Shown piece by piece: positions 1-6,361 of a stretch of 25,385 nt of DNA. Positions within the stretch are counted from its first letter, which is position 1. Each line of letters opens with the position of its first letter. Source of the stretch: CBIHON01 sp966211965 (GTDB taxonomy: Bacteria; Pseudomonadota; Gammaproteobacteria; Burkholderiales; Burkholderiaceae_D); assembly GCA_966211965.1 (NCBI GenBank), contig CBIHON010000057.1, forward strand, positions 1-25,385, read 5' to 3'. Below the pieces are notes generated by a model. It ran no database searches and had not been told where the DNA came from. It was given only the letters and a program-made list of their open reading frames with translations. Position numbers and translations under genes: made by a program.

Positions 1-965
1 AGTCGGTCAAGTCTTTCCAGGTGCCGGCCACACCGGGCACGTTGGCCTGGCCGCCGAGCTTGCCTTCGGTACCGACCTCGCGCGCCACCCGCGTCACTTC
101 CGAGGCGAACGAGCTCAACTGGTCCACCATCACGTTGATGGTGTCTTTCAATTCCAGAATCTCGCCCTTGACGTCCACCGTGATCTTCTTGGACAAGTCG
201 CCGTTCGCCACCGCCGTGGTCACGTCGGCAATGTTACGCACTTGGCCGGTCAAGTTACCGGCCATCGAGTTGACCGAGTCGGTCAAGTCTTTCCAGGTGC
301 CGGCCACGCCCTTCACCTGAGCTTGGCCGCCGAGCTTGCCTTCGGTACCGACCTCGCGCGCCACCCGCGTCACTTCCGAGGCGAACGAGCTCAACTGGTC
401 CACCATCACGTTGATGGTGTCTTTCAATTCCAGAATCTCGCCCTTGACGTCCACCGTGATCTTCTTGGACAAGTCGCCGCGCGCCACTGCCGTGGTCACC
501 TCAGCAATGTTACGCACCTGGCCGGTGAGGTTGGAGGCCATGAAGTTGACGTTGTCGGTCAAGTCTTTCCAGGTGCCGCCGACTCCAGGCACGTACGCTT
601 GGCCGCCCAGTTTGCCTTCGGTACCGACCTCGCGCGCCACCCGCGTCACTTCGGAGGCAAATGCGCGCAACTGATCGACCATGGTATTGATCGTGTCCTT
701 CAGTTGCAGAATTTCGCCGCGCACGTCCACCGTGATCTTCTTGGATAAGTCGCCGTTTGCCACCGCCGTGGTCACGTCGGCAATGTTACGCACCTGCGAA
801 GTGAGGTTGCCAGCCATCGAGTTGACCGAGTCGGTCAAATCTTTCCAAGTGCCGGCCACGCCCTTCACCTGGGCCTGGCCGCCGAGCTTGCCTTCGGTAC
901 CGACCTCGCGTGCCACCCGCGTCACTTCCGATGCGAAGGAACTCAACTGGTCCACCATGGTATTG
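1..965 (-). repeat. 276-bp tandem repeat encoding HAMP units
   Basis: The block TTCGGTACCGACCTCGCG (plus-strand reading) recurs at 65, 341, 617 and 893, an exact period of 276 bases or 92 codons. A second anchor, GTCGGTCAAGTCTTTCCA (with small changes), has the same period from positions 2, 278, 554 and 830. Bases 48-203 and 324-479 are identical over 156 positions, while other parts of the units differ. The repeat is coding and in frame. It decays left-to-right on the plus strand at about 965, where the first, divergent HAMP unit lies. Confidence 0.95.
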
Positions 966-1396
966 GCCGTTGTCGCCGCACGCAGGAACTGCCCCTTGAG
1001 CGGACGTCCGTCGACATCCAGTTCCATGGTCTGAGAAAGATCGCCCTTGGCTACGGCACCGATGACGCGCGCCATTTCGGTGGTCGGGCGCACCAAGTCA
1101 TCGATCAGGGTATTGACGGAGTTAATGATCGTGGCCCAACCGCCGCTGACGTTGGCCACTGCCGCACGCTGGCTCAATCTTCCTTCACGGCCTACTACTT
1201 GGCTGACGGTCGAGATGACCTTGGACATGTTCTCCTTGGTTTCGATGATCTCGTTGAGCGTATCCGCAATTTTTCCGGCCAGGCCGGTCCAGTCGGAGGG
1301 CATGCGCGTCGAGAAATCGCCTTTTTTGAGCGCTGTCAGAGCTGCAAGCAAAACTTTCGGGTCCAGGCCCTCGGTTGTTACGGTCATAGTATCCAT
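1..1396 (-). CDS. Poly-HAMP sensor histidine kinase, N-terminal part (3' end off the left edge)
   Basis: This is the first 465 codons of a large protein that continues past base 1. The ATG at 1396-1394 is preceded by a GGGAG-type ribosome site. No membrane segment is visible, so it looks cytoplasmic. After about 75 divergent residues (MDTMTVTTEGLDPKVLL...), it becomes a chain of HAMP units with the repeating signatures NLTSQVRNIADVTTAVA, GDLSKKITVDV, TINTMVDQL, SEVTRVAREVGTEGKLGGQA and GTWKDLTD. The first unit is divergent and about five residues longer (VDGRPLKGQFLRAATTANTM); the next ones are 92 residues. This arrangement is that of bacterial relatives of the fungal group III (Nik1/Os-1) histidine kinases, which normally end in HisKA, HATPase and REC domains. 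Those domains are outside the window, so kinase activity is inferred from family. It lies 43 bases downstream of a REC-GGDEF-EAL gene on the same strand, probably one operon. Confidence 0.88.
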   Translation of the reverse strand, partial: MDTMTVTTEGLDPKVLLAALTALKKGDFSTRMPSDWTGLAGKIADTLNEIIETKENMSKVISTVSQVVGREGRLSQRAAVANVSGGWATIINSVNTLIDDLVRPTTEMARVIGAVAKGDLSQTMELDVDGRPLKGQFLRAATTANTMVDQLSSFASEVTRVAREVGTEGKLGGQAQVKGVAGTWKDLTDSVNSMAGNLTSQVRNIADVTTAVANGDLSKKITVDVRGEILQLKDTINTMVDQLRAFASEVTRVAREVGTEGKLGGQAYVPGVGGTWKDLTDNVNFMASNLTGQVRNIAEVTTAVARGDLSKKITVDVKGEILELKDTINVMVDQLSSFASEVTRVAREVGTEGKLGGQAQVKGVAGTWKDLTDSVNSMAGNLTGQVRNIADVTTAVANGDLSKKITVDVKGEILELKDTINVMVDQLSSFASEVTRVAREVGTEGKLGGQANVPGVAGTWKDLTD

Positions 1397-1439
1397 GGAG
1401 GTCTCCCTTTCATGTCGGAATTAGCGAGGAGTGGTGTTC

Positions 1440-3302
1440 TTAATTTTCGGAAATCATGCTCAGCGGATAGACATCGGATAACTCGTTCAGTTTCTCCATA
1501 AGGAGTTCCGGCGGCTGCGCCTTGCAAAAAAAATCGCCTTGACATTCGTCGCAGCCTAGCGTCTTGAGCAGCGCGATTTGCTCGGCGCTCTCCACGCCGT
1601 GCGCCACTACCTTCAGCTTCAAGGCATGTCCCAAGTCGATGATGGCGCCGACCATGGCATTGTCGTTTTCGTTGCTGCCGAGCGCGTGGATGAAGGACCG
1701 ATCGATCTTGAGCGCGCTCAGCGGCATTGTCTTCAGCGTTGCGAGCGAGGACTGCCCCGTGCCGAAAGCGTCGATGGTAATCGTCACGCCGATTGCACTC
1801 AGTTCGCGCAAAGTCGTGCCGGCCTTTTCCGCATCGCGCGTCAGTAGCGATTCGGTAAGTTCCAATTGCAGGGAAGAGGGCGGCAGCTTGTAACGGCGCA
1901 GAATGCTCAGGGTCGTCGCGGGAAAATCCTGGCTGAATTGAGCGAAAGTGATATCGATGGCGAGCGGGACTCTCAACTGCGGTCGGCTGGAATATCGCCA
2001 GCGGCTGGCTTGTTTGCATGCAGTTAACAATGCCCATTCGCCGATTGCCGCAAGCATGCCGTTTTCCTTCGCCGCTGACAGGAATTGCTGCGCCTGAATC
2101 AGGCCGAATCGCGGATGTCGCCAATGCAGGAGCGCTTCCATGCCGGTCACATTGCCGGAGTGGATATCCACCTTGGGTTGATAGTGCAGTTCGAATTCCT
2201 TGTTTTCCAGCGCCTCTTGCAGTTCATGTTCAAACTGGTTGCGTTCGGCCAGGCGGGTATTGATCTCTTCGTGAAAAAATTGAATGCTGCCGCGTTTCTG
2301 TTGCTTGGCGTGATACATGGCAAGATCGGCATTCTTCATCAAGAGCCGTGCCGAATTGCCGTCCTGCGGATACAGGCCGATGCCGATGCTGGCTGAAGTA
2401 TGGACGCAATGCGGCCCGATCTCGAAGGGGCGTGCATTGGCTTGCGCAATTTTCCTGGCCGCGGTGGAGGCGTCGGAAGCGGCGGTCAAGCCTTCCAGCA
2501 GCACCACGAATTCATCTCCGCCCAGCCGTGCCACCACATCCGATTCGCGCACCGCATCTCTCAGACGGTCGGCGACCTGGCGCAGCAATTCGTCGCCCAC
2601 CTCATGGCCGAGCGTGTCGTTGATGTTCTTGAACTTGTCCAGGTCGAGAAACAGCAGCGCAAAGTTGGTCTTGTGACGCGCCGCATACAGCACCGCATGT
2701 TCAAGGTGTTCGATCAGCGAGCGGCGGTTCAGGAGGCCGGTAAGCGGGTCTCTGATCGCCAGTTCGTGGGCCCGTTGCTCGGCTTGCTTGCGCTCAATGA
2801 TTTCTTCTTGCAGTTCCGTATTGATGCGTTCCAAATCCTGCAAGCGCTGTATCCGCAAATCGTGGTTCAACGCGGCCAGTTCCTGGGTTTTTCTTTGCAG
2901 TTCGAGATTCTTTTTAGTCAGGTCGACGAATACCGCAACCTTGGTTTGCAGGATTTGCGGAATCACGGGCGTAAACAAATAGTCGACCGCGCCTTTTTGA
3001 TATCCCTTCATGCGGTTTATTTCATCGGCATAGTGAGCGGTAATGAAAATGATCGGCACCGAGGCCGAGCGTGGATGAGAATGGATTGCTTCGGCCGTTT
3101 CAAATCCGTCCATCCCAGGCATGCTTACGTCCAGCAGGATTACGGCAAATTCATGATTGAGAACATGGCGTAGCGCTTCCTGTCCGGAGCGCGCGGTGAC
3201 GACTTCGTACTCGCGTTTGTCTGTCGTATTGGTTAGAAGACTTTCCAGTGCGAACAGGCCAGCGGCGTCATCGTTGACGAGAAGAACTTTGGGAATCAGC
3301 AT
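1440..3302 (-). CDS. Response regulator with REC, GGDEF and degenerate EAL domains
   Basis: The 620-residue protein has a REC domain (about 1-125; acidic D11/D12, phosphoacceptor D58 in LLDVSMPGMDGFE, T88), a coiled-coil linker (about 127-180), a GGDEF domain (about 184-345) and an EAL domain (about 355-605). GGDEF is intact (261-265) with a canonical inhibitory I-site RESD (252-255) exactly five residues before it, so diguanylate cyclase activity with product inhibition is plausible. In EAL the EALLHW motif (E389) and ELTE (481-484) are present. However, the usual DDFGTG is DAFGTG (A512), the asparagine of VNLS is D450, and the glutamate of VVAEG is H568, all metal-binding or catalytic positions in active phosphodiesterases. 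The REC lysine (usually FKP) is T111. Start: ATG at 3302; the ribosome site is weak. It shares strand and a 43-base gap with the poly-HAMP kinase, which may be its phosphate donor. Confidence 0.93.
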   Translation of the reverse strand: MLIPKVLLVNDDAAGLFALESLLTNTTDKREYEVVTARSGQEALRHVLNHEFAVILLDVSMPGMDGFETAEAIHSHPRSASVPIIFITAHYADEINRMKGYQKGAVDYLFTPVIPQILQTKVAVFVDLTKKNLELQRKTQELAALNHDLRIQRLQDLERINTELQEEIIERKQAEQRAHELAIRDPLTGLLNRRSLIEHLEHAVLYAARHKTNFALLFLDLDKFKNINDTLGHEVGDELLRQVADRLRDAVRESDVVARLGGDEFVVLLEGLTAASDASTAARKIAQANARPFEIGPHCVHTSASIGIGLYPQDGNSARLLMKNADLAMYHAKQQKRGSIQFFHEEINTRLAERNQFEHELQEALENKEFELHYQPKVDIHSGNVTGMEALLHWRHPRFGLIQAQQFLSAAKENGMLAAIGEWALLTACKQASRWRYSSRPQLRVPLAIDITFAQFSQDFPATTLSILRRYKLPPSSLQLELTESLLTRDAEKAGTTLRELSAIGVTITIDAFGTGQSSLATLKTMPLSALKIDRSFIHALGSNENDNAMVGAIIDLGHALKLKVVAHGVESAEQIALLKTLGCDECQGDFFCKAQPPELLMEKLNELSDVYPLSMISEN

Positions 3303-3656
3303 TTGGCATCAAGGGAGTTGGAAGCAAGCAACTTTGCGTTATTGGAAACATGTTATTTATCCACCCCAGTATTGCCGATACTTATTATTGAATCTTATTG
3401 TGCATCAAGATTTCAGCATATGATGCGCCAAAATTCACGTCCCGTCCAAGACACTCTTGGTTTGGCAGAAAACGAATTGCGGTAATACCATTTACTTGCC
3501 TTGTAACAGCTTACTTGAGCTTTGTTACGAGAATTTTACCGCCCGTTTTAGTGGCGGTACCGGCCAGAACGCGTGGCGTCCGCAGTTCATGAAGCAGGCC
3601 GGTCGACCGCTTGACGCGGTACAATAGCGGATTCGTCTTGATTTTTCCCTTCCGCC
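3303..3656. other. Divergent intergenic region between REC-GGDEF-EAL gene and rimO
   Basis: This 354-base stretch holds no convincing gene; short open frames in it lack family resemblance and ribosome sites. The left half (3303-3500) is clearly AT-richer than its surroundings and should contain the promoter of the minus-strand signalling operon, though I could not pick a good -35/-10 pair. An inverted repeat, TACCGCC (3537-3543) and GGCGGTA (3553-3559) with a 9-base loop, sits near the centre; no T-run follows on either strand, so it is more operator-like than terminator-like. Confidence 0.6.
3600..3625 (+). promoter_or_regulatory. Probable rimO promoter: TACAAT -10 with upstream palindrome
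   Basis: TACAAT at 3620-3625 matches the sigma70 -10 consensus in five of six bases and would start transcription about 25 bases before the rimO ATG. No good -35 is found at 16-18 bases upstream. That position is partly occupied by a perfect 10-base palindrome, CGGTCGACCG (3600-3609), which could be a protein site or chance. Confidence 0.4.
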
Positions 3657-5018
3657 ATGTCCATTGTTTCCCAGATAGCACCAAAAATCGGCTTCGTTTC
3701 CCTCGGTTGTCCCAAGGCCTTGGTGGATTCCGAGCAAATCCTTACCCAGTTGCGCGCCGAAGGATACGACACCGCCAAATCGTATGATGGCGCCGACCTG
3801 GTGATCGTCAATACCTGCGGCTTCATCGACGCAGCAGTGCAGGAATCGCTGGATGCAATCGGCGAGGCGCTCAATGAGAACGGCAAAGTGATCGTCACCG
3901 GTTGCCTGGGGGCAAAAAAAGATGCCGAGGGCGACGATATCATCCAGAAAGTTCATCCAAAGGTGCTGGCCGTCACAGGGCCGCATGCGCTGGGCGAAGT
4001 AATGGATGCCGTGCATAAACATGTGCCGAAGCCGCACGCGCCGTTTATCGATCTGGTGCCGGCGCAGGGCATCAAGCTCACGCCTAAACATTTTGCCTAT
4101 CTGAAAATTTCAGAGGGCTGCAATCATCGCTGCAGTTTTTGCATCATCCCCTCGATGCGCGGCGACCTGGTGTCCCGGCCGATTGCCGACGTCATGCTGG
4201 AAGCGGAAAACCTGTTCAAGGCCGGCGTCAAGGAGTTACTCGTCATTTCGCAAGACACCAGCGCTTACGGTGTGGATGTAAAGTTCCGTATGGGCTTCTG
4301 GAACGGCAAGCCGGTCAAGACCCACATGACGCAACTGGTAACCGCATTGGGCGAACTGGCCGCGCAATACGGCGCCTGGGTCAGGCTGCACTATGTCTAT
4401 CCCTATCCGCATGTCGATGCGATCATTCCGCTGATGGCGCAGGGCACGGTGTTGCCGTACCTGGATGTGCCGCTGCAGCATGCGCATCCGGATGTGCTCA
4501 AGCGCATGAAGCGCCCGGCCAGCGGTGAGAAGAATATCGAGCGGATTCAGGCATGGCGGGCGATGTGCCCGGACATCACGATCCGCTCCACCTTCATTGC
4601 CGGCTTTCCTGGCGAAACCGAGCAGGAATTCGAGTATCTGCTGGATTTCTTGAAAGAAGCGGAAATCGATCGGCTTGGCTGCTTCGCCTATTCCCCGGTC
4701 GAAGGCGCCACCGCCAACGAATTGCCGAATGCGGTACCTGAGGAACTGCGCGAAGAGCGCCGCGGCCGCGTGATGCAATTGCAGGAAACCATTTCAAAGA
4801 AGCGCTTGCAAACCAAGGTCGGCAAAACCATCCGGGTGTTGATCGACGAGGTGACGCGCGACGGCGGGGTCGGCCGCTCCAGCGCCGATGCACCGGAAAT
4901 TGACGGCGTGGTCTATGTCAAACCGCCGTATGAGCCGCATAAGAAATTGAAAGTCGGCGAATTCGTCGAGGTCGAAGTGATGGCCGCGGATGCGCATGAC
5001 TTGTGGGCGAAGGCATAG
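3657..5018 (+). CDS. rimO: Ribosomal protein S12 methylthiotransferase RimO
   Basis: A radical-SAM enzyme that adds a methylthio group to the beta carbon of a conserved aspartate of ribosomal protein S12. The 453-residue length fits the family. The N-terminal UPF0004 domain opens with IGFVSLGCPKALVDSE, the RimO signature, and supplies the second cluster ligands C18, C54 and C83. The radical-SAM triad is C155-x3-C159-x2-C162 in ISEGCNHRCSFCIIPSMRG. A TRAM domain (RVLIDEV... to the end) binds substrate. The ATG at 3657 is the only start close to the conserved N-terminus; the ribosome site is weak. Its two 4Fe-4S clusters make it a client of Fe-S assembly machinery such as the SUF operon further right. 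It is followed by a metC-like gene 78 bases downstream, possibly co-transcribed. Confidence 0.97.
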   Translation: MSIVSQIAPKIGFVSLGCPKALVDSEQILTQLRAEGYDTAKSYDGADLVIVNTCGFIDAAVQESLDAIGEALNENGKVIVTGCLGAKKDAEGDDIIQKVHPKVLAVTGPHALGEVMDAVHKHVPKPHAPFIDLVPAQGIKLTPKHFAYLKISEGCNHRCSFCIIPSMRGDLVSRPIADVMLEAENLFKAGVKELLVISQDTSAYGVDVKFRMGFWNGKPVKTHMTQLVTALGELAAQYGAWVRLHYVYPYPHVDAIIPLMAQGTVLPYLDVPLQHAHPDVLKRMKRPASGEKNIERIQAWRAMCPDITIRSTFIAGFPGETEQEFEYLLDFLKEAEIDRLGCFAYSPVEGATANELPNAVPEELREERRGRVMQLQETISKKRLQTKVGKTIRVLIDEVTRDGGVGRSSADAPEIDGVVYVKPPYEPHKKLKVGEFVEVEVMAADAHDLWAKA

Positions 5019-5045
5019 TTCTCTTGGTCGGAGGAGCTCAGGGTA

Positions 5046-5068
5046 TTTTTCGCAAAAAACGCGAAAAA
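5046..5068. other. Small A/T-flanked hairpin between rimO and metC
   Basis: TTTTTCGC (5046-5053) pairs with GCGAAAAA (5061-5068) around a 7-base A-rich loop. No T-run follows the stem on the plus strand, so it is not a standard terminator for rimO. It may be an RNA-processing or attenuating structure, or chance in an A-rich stretch. Confidence 0.35.
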
Positions 5069-5096
5069 ACTCTAACCCGCCTATTGGAAAATTAAC

Positions 5097-6263
5097 GTGA
5101 GCAATAAAAAATCCCTCCAAACTGCTCTGATTCACACCGACTACCGCGCGCCGGAAGGCTTTGCCGCTTTCCCGACCGCGATCCACCATGCTTCGACGGT
5201 GCTGTTCAAAAACGTGGCCGCGATGCGCTCGCGCAATTGGCAGGAAAAGACCGCTTACACCTACGGCTTGCATGGTACCCCGACCTCGTTCACGTTGGAG
5301 GCGCGCTTGGCCGAGATCGAGGATGGCAAGTATGCAATGCTGGCCCCCAGCGGCTTGGCCGCTATTGCGATGGTCGATTTCGCCTTCCTGAAAAGCGGCG
5401 ACGACGTGCTGATCCCGGACAATGCCTATAACCCGAACCGCGAGCTGGGTAATTGGCTGGCGCGCGATTTCGGCATCACCACGCGCTATTACGATCCCCT
5501 GATCGGAGCCGGCATTGCCGCCCTGATCCAGTCCAACACCAGGCTGATCTGGACTGAGGCGCCCGGTTCAGTGACGATGGAAGTGCCCGACATTCCCGCG
5601 ATCTGCGCAGCGGCACATGCGCATGGCGTATTGGTGGCAATCGACAATACCTGGTCGGCCGGCATCGGCTTTCGCGCCTTCGAGCATGGCGTCGATATCG
5701 TGATGCAGGCGTTGACCAAATATCAATCAGGCGGCTCCGACGTGCTGATGGGGGCGCTTATCACGCGTGACAAGGATTTGGATCATCGGCTTGGCCTGGC
5801 ACACATGCGGCTCGGATTTGGCGTCAGCATGGACGATGCCTATCTGGTCTTGCGCGGGCTGCCGACGATGAAGCTGCGTTTCGATGCGCACGATGCGGGC
5901 GCGCGCAAGGTGGCGGCTTGGCTGAAGGCGCGTCCGGAAATTTCGAAGGTCCTGCATCCCGCCTTGGCCGATTGCCCGGGGCATGAAATCTGGAAGCGTG
6001 ATTTCCGCGGAGCGGGGGGCTTGTTTTCGGTACTGTTCGATGCGCGCTATACCGAGGCGCAGACCGACCGCTTTGTCGATGCGCTGAAGCTGTTCAAGAT
6101 AGGGTTCAGTTGGGGTGGCTCGAACAGCCTGTGCGTGCCGTACCGGGTGCAGACCATGCGCAAGAACTGGTCCGATCGAGGGCAGTTGGTGCGTTTCAAT
6201 ATCGGGTTGGAAGATCCGCAGGATTTGATTGCCGATATCGAGCAGGCCCTGAGAGTGCTTTGA
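5097..6263 (+). CDS. metC: Cystathionine beta-lyase (MetC-type, PLP-dependent)
   Basis: A 388-residue member of the Cys/Met-metabolism PLP enzyme family, which cleaves cystathionine to homocysteine, pyruvate and ammonia in methionine synthesis. The PLP lysine is K208 in QALTKYQSGGSDVLMG, the ring-stacking and pyridine-N region includes YTYGLHGTPT (about 54-63) and D183 in AIDNTW, and the C-terminal substrate domain has FKIGFSWGGSNSL and RFNIGLEDPQDL, typical of MetC rather than MetB. The start is GTG at 5097 with a modest GGAAA upstream; the next internal methionine is at residue 43 and would remove conserved sequence. It follows rimO on the same strand and converges with the GGDEF-EAL gene. 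A cystathionine gamma-lyase/synthase role is possible but less likely. Confidence 0.9.
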   Translation: MSNKKSLQTALIHTDYRAPEGFAAFPTAIHHASTVLFKNVAAMRSRNWQEKTAYTYGLHGTPTSFTLEARLAEIEDGKYAMLAPSGLAAIAMVDFAFLKSGDDVLIPDNAYNPNRELGNWLARDFGITTRYYDPLIGAGIAALIQSNTRLIWTEAPGSVTMEVPDIPAICAAAHAHGVLVAIDNTWSAGIGFRAFEHGVDIVMQALTKYQSGGSDVLMGALITRDKDLDHRLGLAHMRLGFGVSMDDAYLVLRGLPTMKLRFDAHDAGARKVAAWLKARPEISKVLHPALADCPGHEIWKRDFRGAGGLFSVLFDARYTEAQTDRFVDALKLFKIGFSWGGSNSLCVPYRVQTMRKNWSDRGQLVRFNIGLEDPQDLIADIEQALRVL

Positions 6264-6269
6264 GCCGGG

Positions 6270-6325
6270 CTTATGCATCGAGTATATCGAGTGCATTGAT
6301 GGGTGAAGCCCATCGCGTGCATAAG
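6270..6325. other. Composite inverted repeat in a convergent intergenic region
   Basis: Outer arms CTTATGCA (6270-6277) and TGCATAAG (6318-6325) are perfect complements. Inside is a tight hairpin, GATGGG (6298-6303), loop TGAAG, CCCATC (6309-6314). It lies between the converging ends of metC and the GGDEF-EAL gene, where a bidirectional terminator would be expected, but there is no T-tract on either side. It may act as a factor-independent pause or mRNA 3' stabiliser. Confidence 0.45.
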
Positions 6326-6361
6326 GGTGAACATGACGGGTTATACAAAAACTGCTCCATC

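Noticed and set aside
1..965. Tandem repeat as a CRISPR array or satellite
   Set aside because: The 276-bp unit is in frame, coding and contains no short repeat/spacer alternation.
21..1034. Repeated plus-strand open frames of about 100-170 codons at the left edge
   Set aside because: They are the reverse-strand image of the HAMP repeats; the minus-strand reading gives a recognisable HAMP protein.
3611..3639. TTGACG at 3611 as the rimO -35
   Set aside because: No -10-like hexamer is found 16-18 bases downstream; the good TACAAT is too close to pair with it.
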